A stretch of DNA of 36,443 nucleotides, taken from positions 1 through 36,443 of the forward strand of contig JABXJV010000279.1 in the NCBI GenBank assembly GCA_013375355.1, read 5' to 3'. The translations under genes were made by a program, and so were the position numbers. This document shows, one piece after another, positions 9,277-16,751 of this stretch; the first letter of the stretch is position 1, and each line of letters opens with the position of its first letter. The notes under the pieces were generated by a model, which made no database searches, was not told where the DNA came from, and saw only the letters and a list, made by a program, of their open reading frames with translations. The stretch is from Candidatus Helarchaeota archaeon. Its GTDB lineage: Archaea > Asgardarchaeota > Lokiarchaeia > Helarchaeales > JABXJV01.

Positions 9277-10041
9277 TTGATTAATCACATTTGGATAATC
9301 AAAGACACTGGACAAAATTTATTCTATAAGAGTTTTGGCACATCATTCCGATTCGATGAAGATCTAATTTCGGGATTTTTTATGGCTCTTAATAATTTTG
9401 CGAAAGAAAGTGGTAAAGGAGCAATTGATAGTTTAATTCTAAAGGAAGCAAAATTTATTTATATGAATTTTGAGCCTATTTTCGTTGTTCTGGGGTGCGA
9501 ACGAACAGATGAAATTGATACAATGAAAGAGAGGTTAAATATTATTGGAAATCTATTTATTAACACATATGGTAATCTCGAAGATTGGGATGGTGAAGTA
9601 AGAAAATTTCGCTCTTTCTCTGGGATTCTTAATAAAGAACTAAAACCGGAATACACAACAATTACTATACCTCCTCAATTATCAAAAGAAGAAATGATAA
9701 TCCGAGAATATAAGGAAGTTAGCGCTGAGTTTACTTGTGAAATTATTAAAAATGAAAAATCAAACATAAATGTATTTTTATCTCGGAGTTTAGAAGAACA
9801 TTTTATTGTCAACATTAATTTTAAAGATTTTCCTGAAAAACCAAAGATAAAATTCCCTAAAGAACTAAAAAAATTAATGGGAAAACCAGAGGATGCCTTA
9901 CTAATATTTGCAAATTGGAATCCCGAAAATCCTGCTAAAATTGTAGAAATTCTCCGTGAATTAGAACACCATTTAATTAAATCAACTCAAAAGGATGATT
10001 ATTCAACTCAAATAATAGTTGATAAAAATCCACCATACTAA
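9277..10041 (+). CDS. Longin-like domain fused to an RWD/E2-like domain
   Basis: 254 residues, probably cytoplasmic. Residues ~4-122 fit a longin/roadblock-type fold as found in eukaryotic trafficking proteins (SNARE longins, adaptor sigma subunits) and expanded in Asgard archaea: IWIIKDTG strand pair, LISGFFMALNNF helix, IDSLIL and KFIYMNF strands, FVVLGC strand, then a long helix ending F..TYGNLEDW. Residues ~137-236 resemble an RWD or ubiquitin-conjugating (E2-like) fold: EYKEVSAEF start, FIVNINFKDFPEKPKIKFP as the strand plus the YPxxxP-type turn, the tryptophan-containing NWNPENP, and a closing IVEILRELEHHL helix. No cysteine lies where an E2 active site would be, so RWD-like protein binding fits better than conjugation. 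The start is TTG with TGGAG upstream. Domain calls are by pattern only. Confidence 0.6.
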   Translation: MINHIWIIKDTGQNLFYKSFGTSFRFDEDLISGFFMALNNFAKESGKGAIDSLILKEAKFIYMNFEPIFVVLGCERTDEIDTMKERLNIIGNLFINTYGNLEDWDGEVRKFRSFSGILNKELKPEYTTITIPPQLSKEEMIIREYKEVSAEFTCEIIKNEKSNINVFLSRSLEEHFIVNINFKDFPEKPKIKFPKELKKLMGKPEDALLIFANWNPENPAKIVEILRELEHHLIKSTQKDDYSTQIIVDKNPPY

Positions 10042-10100
10042 TAAAATCATCAATAATTATTTAATTAAAGTCATTTAAATGAATATTTGAAGGTACAATT

Positions 10101-11312
10101 GTGCGAATTGGTTTTTTTACTGATACTTATCATCAAATTAATGGAGTAACTACAATAATTCATTCTCTTGAAAGACAATTACAAAAAGAAGGTCATGAAG
10201 TATTTATTTTTGCTCCACGCGGAAAGGGAGGCGAGAAGAAAGAAAATTTATTTACATCTGAATCGATAAGGTTTCTTATAACTCCCGAATATAAATGGGC
10301 AATATTCCCAATATATACAGTTAAAGATACAAATCAACTTGACTTAGATTTAATTCATATTCATTCGCCTATATCTATGGGATTATCGGGATTATTTAAT
10401 GGAAAACGTTTAGGAATTCCAATAGTTGGAACAATTCACACTTTAATTCCTGAATTCTGGAAGGATTTTATATTAAAATTACTACCTTATATTTCCCCAC
10501 CTATAATAGATAGAATTCTTAAACCAATTATCCAGCAAGCAATTGATATTTCTTCCATTTTTATGGAACATTTGTCATGGCGTTATTTTGCTAGGTTTTT
10601 TAATCAATGTAATACAATTACAGTTCCTTCAGCGTATGCTCAACAGAAATGTATTGAAAATGGTATTCATAATCCAACTATTATTCCTAATGGTGTTGAA
10701 TTCTCTAAATTTCAACACTCAGATAGCTCTTATGACTTTTATAAAAGATGGGATATTGATAAAGCAGATACTGTTTTTTTAAGTGTCGGAAGATTAAGTG
10801 AAGAAAAAAATTTAGAAATAATGCTACATTCAGCCAAAGATATATTAAATAAATATGAAAATATAAAATTCCTAATCATCGGTGATGGACAACAAGCAAC
10901 GAGGTTAAAAAATTTAACAGAGAGGATGAATGTTCAAAATTCTGTTATTTTTGCCGGATATGTTGAGTATGCTGAGTTGGGTTTGTGTTATAAACATTCG
11001 GATTTGTTAATAATAACATCTCCCTATGAAACTTTTGGATTAACTGTTGTGGAAGCAATGCATTTCGGATGTCCTGTTTTAGGAGTTAATTCTGGTGGGA
11101 TTACTGACATAATTGAACACGAAAAAAATGGGCTGTATTTTGATGGAACTACCAATGATTTAACTGAAAAGATATCAGAAATATTAAATCATCAAAATGA
11201 ATTGAAGAGGTTTAGAAAAAACGCAAAAAAAACATCTGAAAGATTCGATATTGTTAATTGTACAAATAAATTAATTCATTTATATGAAAAATTAATTAAT
11301 AAAAATAAATAA
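10101..11312 (+). CDS. Glycosyltransferase family 4 (GT-B fold)
   Basis: 403 residues with the two Rossmann domains of GT4 enzymes. The N-terminus begins with the acceptor-domain strand RIGFFTDTYHQINGV, seen in diacylglycerol glucosyltransferases and PimB-like mannosyltransferases. A donor-binding C-terminal half follows: VGRLSEEKN (~residues 232-240), FAGYV, then the EX7E signature (E-TFGLTVV-E) and EAMHFGCPVLGVNSGG at ~317. It probably moves a sugar from a nucleotide-sugar to a membrane lipid or glycan at the cytoplasmic face; donor and acceptor cannot be told. A loop around residues 125-160 is hydrophobic and could help it sit on membrane. The start is GTG with AAGGT seven bases ahead. The 59-base gap to the upstream longin gene is compatible with co-transcription. 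Confidence 0.88.
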   Translation: MRIGFFTDTYHQINGVTTIIHSLERQLQKEGHEVFIFAPRGKGGEKKENLFTSESIRFLITPEYKWAIFPIYTVKDTNQLDLDLIHIHSPISMGLSGLFNGKRLGIPIVGTIHTLIPEFWKDFILKLLPYISPPIIDRILKPIIQQAIDISSIFMEHLSWRYFARFFNQCNTITVPSAYAQQKCIENGIHNPTIIPNGVEFSKFQHSDSSYDFYKRWDIDKADTVFLSVGRLSEEKNLEIMLHSAKDILNKYENIKFLIIGDGQQATRLKNLTERMNVQNSVIFAGYVEYAELGLCYKHSDLLIITSPYETFGLTVVEAMHFGCPVLGVNSGGITDIIEHEKNGLYFDGTTNDLTEKISEILNHQNELKRFRKNAKKTSERFDIVNCTNKLIHLYEKLINKNK

Positions 11313-11480
11313 AGAATTCATATTTTTTTTGACAAAAATTATTCTGGATTTAAATAATTGATTCAATAAATTATCAAATATCATACAATTCTTGTTTTTA
11401 AGATAAAATTATAAATCCTTTATAGTAAGTCTTTTAATATCTTAGGTTAGAAGATAACTTTTTATAACAGGTCATGAAGA

Positions 11481-12485
11481 ATGAAGAAAATAATAATTCT
11501 ATCTGGCAAAGGAGGAGTCGGGAAGACTACAATATCGGGTGCAACGGCTGTTAGGGTTGCAGAACTTGATCCAGACGCAAAAGTGTTGATTGCCAGCTTT
11601 GATATCGCTCATAATCTTTCTGATATCTTTGGGGTTGAGATTGGCGATAAAATTACACGTTTGCATCCTGATATGAATCTCTATGGAATAGAACCCGATC
11701 CTGAGCATTATATTCATCTTTTCGTTGATCCTATATTTAAATTGGCAAAACAGACTATATATGACTTAGTGATCACAAGATTAAGTCCCACGATAAAAAA
11801 AATGGTTGATTCGATGTTATTGGCCGAAAATATGCCTATGCAAGCAAAAACAGCGGCATTTTTTCAAATCTTCCTTAACGCCGGTGCCGAAGAATATGAT
11901 TATATGATATCTGATTTTCCACCCACAGGAGCAACTATCAATCTTTTTGAAGTTCCCGTCTTCTTTATTGACAATCTCCTGAAAAATTTCATGGGTTATA
12001 AATCTGCTATTGTTGTGGGATATGAGGGCGTTCGTCGTCTTTTAAATCCAACAAAAATATTAGATGGTAGGAGCCCTTTAAATGACATGTTTGGCCAATT
12101 AAGAAAGATTCAAAAAGCAGGCGATACTGTTCATGCAATGTTAAAAAAACATCTATCATTGAGACTAGTTGCTATTCCAGAGAAAGCTGCAGTAAACGAA
12201 ACTCTCAGAGCTCTTGTAGATTTTAGTAAATTTTACGATCCAGATTGTGTTTATATTAACAAAATAATATCTAAAGATGTCATTAAAGGAAATCCATTCT
12301 TGAAAGGGAAACGTGAAGAACAACTGACTAGAATCAAGGAATTGCAGGAAAAAGTACCAAACAAGAAAATTTTTGAAATAGAATTAAAAATGAATGAACC
12401 GATTAATGTTGATGGATTAAAGAAAATAAGTAAGGATATTTATAAAAAATGTACTCTTGATGATGTTTTAAATCCGTGTATTTAG
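11481..12485 (+). CDS. Get3/ArsA-family ATPase
   Basis: A 334-residue deviant-Walker ATPase of the Get3/TRC40/ArsA group. Visible are the P-loop KGGVGKTT (residues 10-17), a switch I SFDIAHNLSD (39-48, normally STDPAHSLSD), a switch II DFPPTG (145-150, normally DTAPTG), and the nucleotide-base region with VAIPEKAAVNETLRA and YINKII. In eukaryotes and several archaea Get3 carries tail-anchored membrane proteins; ArsA drives arsenite export. There is no arsenite-site cysteine set and no CxxC zinc pair as in eukaryotic Get3. Both switches differ from the textbook form, so this is a divergent subfamily. It starts an operon with the helical protein 10 bases downstream, which is a likely partner (inference). 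The 168-base upstream region is AT-rich and probably carries the promoter. Confidence 0.85.
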   Translation: MKKIIILSGKGGVGKTTISGATAVRVAELDPDAKVLIASFDIAHNLSDIFGVEIGDKITRLHPDMNLYGIEPDPEHYIHLFVDPIFKLAKQTIYDLVITRLSPTIKKMVDSMLLAENMPMQAKTAAFFQIFLNAGAEEYDYMISDFPPTGATINLFEVPVFFIDNLLKNFMGYKSAIVVGYEGVRRLLNPTKILDGRSPLNDMFGQLRKIQKAGDTVHAMLKKHLSLRLVAIPEKAAVNETLRALVDFSKFYDPDCVYINKIISKDVIKGNPFLKGKREEQLTRIKELQEKVPNKKIFEIELKMNEPINVDGLKKISKDIYKKCTLDDVLNPCI

Positions 12486-12495
12486 TGGGGATTTT

Positions 12496-13272
12496 ATGGC
12501 AGAATTTCTTAAATCACTTCAAAGATATGGTTTTAGACATTTAGAAATTACCTATGAAAAAAAAATTTCAAAAATATATTTAATTACAAAGCCACGGTTA
12601 TTAGAAGATTTACTTCAAGGAGAGTTAGAGCTCCGAACTGAAATTTATTTTGCACTAGGGAGTGAATTATTTACTTATGGAATTGAGAAATTTCTTACTC
12701 TTTTAAGTGATTTACGAGGAGATGAAGGTCCACCAGAATTCACCTCTACTATAAAATATGATATAACCAGAATTGAACCCAAATATACTGAAGAAGAAGA
12801 GATTAAAGTACAAGAACTGTATCAAGAGAAAATTAATAAACCAATTTCAAAAGTTGTAGATGCTATTGGGGAGCGTATGAAAAAAGGAAGAGAATTATTA
12901 GATCATACAGATCAATTTACGAGGAAAGAGGGAAGGAAAGTTGCACAACACGAAATTATTCGCCGATTAAGGAAAACAAGTAAAGATTTTGGATTTGATT
13001 TAGGAAGAATTACAAAGCGAACTGAAAGAGTTCTTGACGCAATTATTAATTTTGTAGGTGAAAAGGAAATAGAAATTGTTCCAGAATACAGAGCTTTGAT
13101 TAAACCTAAATTAAAGAGGGAAGTTAACCCTCAACTCGCAATTCATCAGACTGGGAGAGATTTGAGGATATTGGGCGGGAGTCAATTAACAACAGAACAA
13201 GAATTTGATGATGTAGATCCAGAACTCCTTAAAGATACTTTAAACTTTATGTTATTAACTAAGAAAAAATGA
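12496..13272 (+). CDS. Uncharacterised helical protein, probable partner of the Get3/ArsA ATPase
   Basis: 258 residues, no recognised family. The N-terminal ~80 residues look alpha/beta (RHLEITYEKKISKIYLIT, then a helix-rich stretch). The middle, ~100-200, is charged and probably helical, with coiled-coil character around the RRLRKTSKDFG segment. The C-terminus is basic then acidic, ending in FMLLTKKK. There is no membrane helix and no signal peptide, so it is not itself a tail-anchored client. It starts 10 bases after the ATPase stop behind GTGGGGAT, an apparent strong ribosome-binding site, so the two are almost certainly one transcript. By position it may be a cofactor or adaptor for the ATPase; that is inference, and no similarity to Get4 or Get5 is claimed. 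Confidence 0.65.
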   Translation: MAEFLKSLQRYGFRHLEITYEKKISKIYLITKPRLLEDLLQGELELRTEIYFALGSELFTYGIEKFLTLLSDLRGDEGPPEFTSTIKYDITRIEPKYTEEEEIKVQELYQEKINKPISKVVDAIGERMKKGRELLDHTDQFTRKEGRKVAQHEIIRRLRKTSKDFGFDLGRITKRTERVLDAIINFVGEKEIEIVPEYRALIKPKLKREVNPQLAIHQTGRDLRILGGSQLTTEQEFDDVDPELLKDTLNFMLLTKKK

Positions 13273-13298
13273 TTTGGCTTTTTTATTCCATATTATAA

Positions 13299-13949
13299 TC
13301 AATATTTAGCACATTTTAAATTACAACTATTTTCTATAATTTCTAAAGGAATATTGTACATTTTATCAGAATAATATTTCTTCATAGAAGATAAAGCTAT
13401 AGAATCAACTTCTTCCTTTGGTAGGCAAGTTCCCTTGAAGTCATTTCCGAAGTAATCTGGAAACTTTTTTTCTACATTAAATAAGAAATCCGAAAAAATT
13501 TTCTTTGAATCTTCTTTAACATCTCCTTTTACTAGCAATGCACCATATGCAAAGTCACCTTTACAAATAATAATATTCGTTTTTTGAAATTGAATTTGAG
13601 ATACTGGTTCTTTAGTTAATTCTTCTCCAAACATGTTAATTGCTTGCAAAAATGAAGATAATAATTGTGGATCTATTTGGGTTGTCATATTCCGGACTAT
13701 TGTTCTATGATAAATAGAAATTCCACTTTTTAAAAAAATCATAGCGGATATTACTCGAATTTCATTTTTATAATAAGGACAATCCATGGGCATATTTGAA
13801 TCTGATACAGAATATCCGTAACACCCACCAACTTTACTTCCTATAATTTCTTCTTTATAATGTTCGCAATTCGCACAATAGACTGCATTGTCGAGTGATT
13901 CTCCAGGTTTCAGAGGTTTAGGTTTTTTTACTTCAGTCAAAAAAAACAC
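13299..13949 (-). CDS. Zinc-finger plus longin-like domain protein
   Basis: 216 residues. The N-terminus has a four-cysteine cluster (C25, C28, C43, C57; CANC...GCYGY...DCPYY), which fits a small zinc ribbon. Residues ~64-172 read as a longin-like domain: a VISAMIFLKSGISIYHR strand pair, a PQLLSSFLQAINMFGEEL helix, an IQFQKTNIIICKGDF strand pair, then an LLVKG strand and a long helix ending PDYFG. This pattern matches the longin protein at 9277 in order of elements but the sequences have diverged far. The C-terminal ~40 residues have three further cysteines (175, 209, 213). The start is GTG 13949 or TTG 13940. Longin proteins of this kind in Asgard archaea are thought to act with small GTPases; none is in this window. 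Confidence 0.6.
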   Translation of the reverse strand: MFFLTEVKKPKPLKPGESLDNAVYCANCEHYKEEIIGSKVGGCYGYSVSDSNMPMDCPYYKNEIRVISAMIFLKSGISIYHRTIVRNMTTQIDPQLLSSFLQAINMFGEELTKEPVSQIQFQKTNIIICKGDFAYGALLVKGDVKEDSKKIFSDFLFNVEKKFPDYFGNDFKGTCLPKEEVDSIALSSMKKYYSDKMYNIPLEIIENSCNLKCAKY

Positions 13950-14031
13950 TTCTTAATAATTTACTGCTTAAATGAATAAAAATTTTTTATATCGTTACAA
14001 TTTTCAAATTTAAAATAGAACTATGTTATTA

Positions 14032-14559
14032 TTAAATTGGATAGCCATGCTTTCCAAGCAAATGCCCTATTTCGTGTATAGCTGCATAATCGATGATTTC
14101 CTGCTGCAGCCGATCATTAAAAGTTGTAATAAAACAAATTCCGTAAAGTATATAACTTGTGCCTAGGATTGGGAAAATAGTCTGTAAAATTCTAGTCGTT
14201 AAAAAAGGAAATGGTGTAATCGCATATTTTGTAACAAATAGTAATGCTGTATCTTCTGGTCTTTCTATTTTATCATTAATTATCCTTGCAGCAGCAGTAG
14301 TGACAATAAAATTGCCACGTCTTACTTTTTTTGGTATTTCAATTATATCGGGCATTATTTTGGTCTTTATTTTAAATTCTTTCCAGATTTTATTTTCAAT
14401 AGAATTTAAAATCTTGGGATCTATTTTTTCTAACTGATAAATCCAGATTTCATCCAGTTTTTCACGGTATCTTATTTTTATACCAGTAATAACCCGGAAT
14501 AGTCTGCTTAAAGCGTACTCTGAAAAATTGTATAAAAAATTATTAAAAGACATTGTCAT
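14032..14559 (-). CDS. Archaemetzincin-like metalloprotease, shortened and possibly inactive
   Basis: 175 residues. Residues ~36-75 match the archaemetzincin opening (IWIYQLEKIDPKILNSIE, a helix, FKIKTKIMPDI). R80-R81 starts a GNFIVTTAA stretch, TALLFVTKY is the strand before the active site, and the zinc-site helix contains H162-E163 and H166 (HEIGHLLG). Normal archaemetzincins read HExxHxxGxxHC followed by CxM cysteines and a Met-turn. Here the position of the third ligand is Gly (His is one residue early) and the protein stops four residues later, so those cysteines and the Met-turn are absent. I looked past the stop in the other frames and saw no cysteine motif. It is a decayed gene or a minimal variant. 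It starts 11 bases after the stop of the family X copy 2 gene, so the two are probably one transcript. Confidence 0.6.
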   Translation of the reverse strand: MTMSFNNFLYNFSEYALSRLFRVITGIKIRYREKLDEIWIYQLEKIDPKILNSIENKIWKEFKIKTKIMPDIIEIPKKVRRGNFIVTTAAARIINDKIERPEDTALLFVTKYAITPFPFLTTRILQTIFPILGTSYILYGICFITTFNDRLQQEIIDYAAIHEIGHLLGKHGYPI

Positions 14560-14570
14560 TACAAGAGAAA

Positions 14571-15740
14571 TTATTTATAAAATTCAGTATTTCTGCCAAT
14601 TCCTGACGAAATTAAATGTTTTTCTTTATCGAATGAACCAGCTTTGGTTTCATGGTCGATATCGAAAAAATACCCTTTGTGCAATTCCTCAGGATCAATT
14701 TGAAGCTCTTCTAGTTTTATCCAAGGCCCTTCCCCATATTTGAAATCAAATTTTTCTTCTTCATATGTTTTCTTTTTTCGAAAATTCGGTAATTGACATT
14801 TTAACGTTTGTATTGGATATGGGATTCCATTCTTTTCCAAGTTCATTTTAAAACCAACATCATAGATTTCCGAAAATTTTTCCTTGAATATGGCTATATA
14901 TTCATCCTCAATATGCTGGAAATATAATCTTCCATGACTCATAAGGTTCGATGTCATTAAAGTAAATCTTTCCCTCCCAGCATAAACCATTGTATTTATA
15001 ATTGGAGGCATTGGAACGTATATGAAGTAATAATCACCCAAATTAAATAATGTCTTAGTAGATATACCATCAAAGAGTCCTGCTAATCCCTCATATGAAC
15101 TAAGAGCAAAAATTAAATTATCTGCAGACGATCCCCAAGCAATTCCAACTTGATACATAGAAACACTCCATTGAGGAGTTCTTTCATTCCGTACATCCCG
15201 TAAGAGTTCCAAAAATCTGCTTCCGGCATCAGAGAGACTTTTTGTTCGTTTAGGAATTTCTTTTAATTTTACTCCCAGTTTAAGATGCCTACGATTTAAT
15301 AATTCATCATCAGGACCTACCATCCACCAATCAACTGGGATTCCATCTTCTAAATGACCATTTATCATGAAAATAACTTCTTCCGTATCATCGCGGCAAA
15401 CTATGTAAGTACAATCAACACTCTCACCGTAATATAATTTCATACTACCTTGTTGCAGATCGGATCTAATGAATCCGCCCGGAGGAAATAATGTATCTGC
15501 CATGATTTTTTCCGGCTCTTTAAGGCGACCCTCCATTATTCCTTTAGCAGTATAAATTGCCTCATCTAATCTAAGTTTCGCGAGGGGATAACTGATTTCA
15601 TTAATAACTGGTTCAATTAGGCTTTCTAAATATTCATAGCCAAGATTTGTATAAAGTCGCCACATGTGTCTTCCAATAGGATAGAATTTTTTTGTCCTCA
15701 CATCATCCGGAATATCGCCATATGTATAAGGCATCCTCAT
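14571..15740 (-). CDS. Uncharacterised 389-residue protein, family X copy 2
   Basis: Homolog of the protein at 7923, with the same block order and almost the same block positions: TYGDIPD (6-12), RLDEAI (57-62), R-SDLQQG (92-98), EDGIPVDW (131-138), DDELLNRRH (144-152), RNERTPQW (184-191), KNGIPYPIQ in the last third and HETK near the C-terminus. The central third (residues 200-300) is the least conserved, which suggests that it sets substrate or partner specificity. Soluble, no signal peptide. It starts from ATG 15740 (or 15734) behind a GTGAGG-type ribosome-binding site. It sits upstream of the archaemetzincin-like gene, convergent with copy 1 across 5.5 kb. I cannot assign a fold or a reaction. 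Confidence 0.7.
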   Translation of the reverse strand: MRMPYTYGDIPDDVRTKKFYPIGRHMWRLYTNLGYEYLESLIEPVINEISYPLAKLRLDEAIYTAKGIMEGRLKEPEKIMADTLFPPGGFIRSDLQQGSMKLYYGESVDCTYIVCRDDTEEVIFMINGHLEDGIPVDWWMVGPDDELLNRRHLKLGVKLKEIPKRTKSLSDAGSRFLELLRDVRNERTPQWSVSMYQVGIAWGSSADNLIFALSSYEGLAGLFDGISTKTLFNLGDYYFIYVPMPPIINTMVYAGRERFTLMTSNLMSHGRLYFQHIEDEYIAIFKEKFSEIYDVGFKMNLEKNGIPYPIQTLKCQLPNFRKKKTYEEEKFDFKYGEGPWIKLEELQIDPEELHKGYFFDIDHETKAGSFDKEKHLISSGIGRNTEFYK

Positions 15741-15850
15741 TACCTCACGCTAATATCTTTAATTCTTTTTTTTTCGTTTAAAAATTAATAATAAAAATAA
15801 TTCTTCTCGATATTAACTTAATAATTCTACCATTTCTAAAAAATATATTG

Positions 15851-15879
15851 ATTCTTCATCAAAAAAAAAATTGAAGAAT
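15851..15879. repeat. Inverted repeat, 8-base arms, A-rich loop
   Basis: ATTCTTCA at 15851-15858 pairs with TGAAGAAT at 15872-15879 around a 13-base loop that is almost all A. It lies in the divergent region, so an operator or an RNA hairpin are both possible. The AT content makes chance occurrence plausible. Confidence 0.3.
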
Positions 15880-15931
15880 TATAATATTCAATAAATATTT
15901 TATATTCATAAAATTTTAGAACCATAAAATG

Positions 15932-15965
15932 AAAAAACGAGAGCTTTTTATTCAATCCGTTTTTT
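15932..15965. repeat. Inverted repeat, 8-base arms, 18-base loop
   Basis: AAAAAACG at 15932-15939 pairs with CGTTTTTT at 15958-15965. Read on the plus strand it ends in a T run, like a stem with a U tail, but no gene on the plus strand ends just before it. Significance is uncertain. Confidence 0.25.
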
Positions 15966-16043
15966 AACTAATAGTTTTTACCTAGAGCGAAACACTTTTT
16001 AATTAGTTTTGATTTCTATTACTCCAAATACATTAATTTGATG

Positions 16044-16051
16044 TTTAAATA
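16044..16051 (+). promoter_or_regulatory. TATA-like box before the tandem helical genes
   Basis: TTTAAATA ends 34 bases before the ATG at 16086. With a start site ~25 bases downstream, the leader would be about 10-15 bases and would include GGAAG (16074-16078), a suitable ribosome-binding site. Confidence 0.5.
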
Positions 16052-16085
16052 TTAAAAAAAGAGTATTTATGTCGGAAGAAAAAAA

Positions 16086-16751
16086 ATGACTGAAGATGCA
16101 GTGGCTGACTTGGAACGAGCAAAGCAGTTAGTTAGAGATACATATCGTGAAGAAATTAAATTAGGTTTACGACATGTCAGTAAAGTTATTCAAAAAGAGA
16201 CATTCGGACTTGGTAGTCCAATCGATTTAGCTTTTAAATTAGGTGTTGCTCCTGATATCAGAAAGAAAGTCCATAAACAAATTGATCTAATTCTTGATAA
16301 CGCAATAAAATTAGATTCTGACAGTGATATTGAAATATTGACAAATGGGAACTTTGACCATTATATTAAATATGATTTGACAATTTCCTATTTGAGAAAA
16401 AGGCATGAGGCATTTAATGAGATTAAAAATATAGTAAAAGAGATTTTTAAACACAGAATTGTTGTTGCACAACAACTATTAAATGCTTATAAGAAAGGTA
16501 ATTTTGAGACTTACGAAGATCTTGCTAGATTGGCTCTCCCTAATCGCGAAATGGCAGAAAAGGCTTTAGATGATGAACTAGAGCTTTCTAACAAGGTTAT
16601 CAATATAGTTAAAAAAAATCCTGACATCATGTTTGCGCCCGTCATCCTTCAAGATTTCGGGCTAATTATTGTAGAACAATTGATGAATTACGGAAATAAT
16701 AGAAAAAAATCGAATTTAGATAAAATATATTATAATAATGGAGGCAATTAA
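16086..16751 (+). CDS. Uncharacterised helical protein, tandem pair member 1
   Basis: 221 residues, predicted almost entirely alpha-helical and soluble; no family recognised. It begins with an acidic helix, then a glycine/proline-containing turn (GLGSPIDLAFKLGVAPDIRKKV, residues ~40-60), and has long amphipathic helices to the end. It shares the layout and several scattered positions with the next gene: a basic-amphipathic first helix, a hydrophobic turn followed by AP-x-IR, a run like FKxxxxxAQQLL..., and an ETYEDLxRxAL motif near residues 140-150. The chosen ATG has GGAAG seven bases ahead. Its stop abuts the next ATG directly (TAA then ATG), so translation is coupled and the products probably work together. 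Confidence 0.65.
   Translation: MTEDAVADLERAKQLVRDTYREEIKLGLRHVSKVIQKETFGLGSPIDLAFKLGVAPDIRKKVHKQIDLILDNAIKLDSDSDIEILTNGNFDHYIKYDLTISYLRKRHEAFNEIKNIVKEIFKHRIVVAQQLLNAYKKGNFETYEDLARLALPNREMAEKALDDELELSNKVINIVKKNPDIMFAPVILQDFGLIIVEQLMNYGNNRKKSNLDKIYYNNGGN

Larger units (their letters stand above)
15741..16085. other. Divergent intergenic region with promoters and two inverted repeats
   Basis: 345 bases without a gene between two diverging units. It holds the inverted repeats listed separately (15851-15879 and 15932-15965), a TATA-like box for the plus-strand gene, and long A/T runs. No tRNA or open frame was seen. Confidence 0.6.

Noticed and set aside
10543..10782. Plus-strand open frame of 79 codons inside the glycosyltransferase gene
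   Set aside because: Out of frame with a clear GT4 gene, no ribosome-binding site; shadow of the real gene.
14159..14437. Plus-strand hydrophobic frame opposite the archaemetzincin-like gene
   Set aside because: Antisense shadow; the minus-strand frame has family motifs, this one has none.
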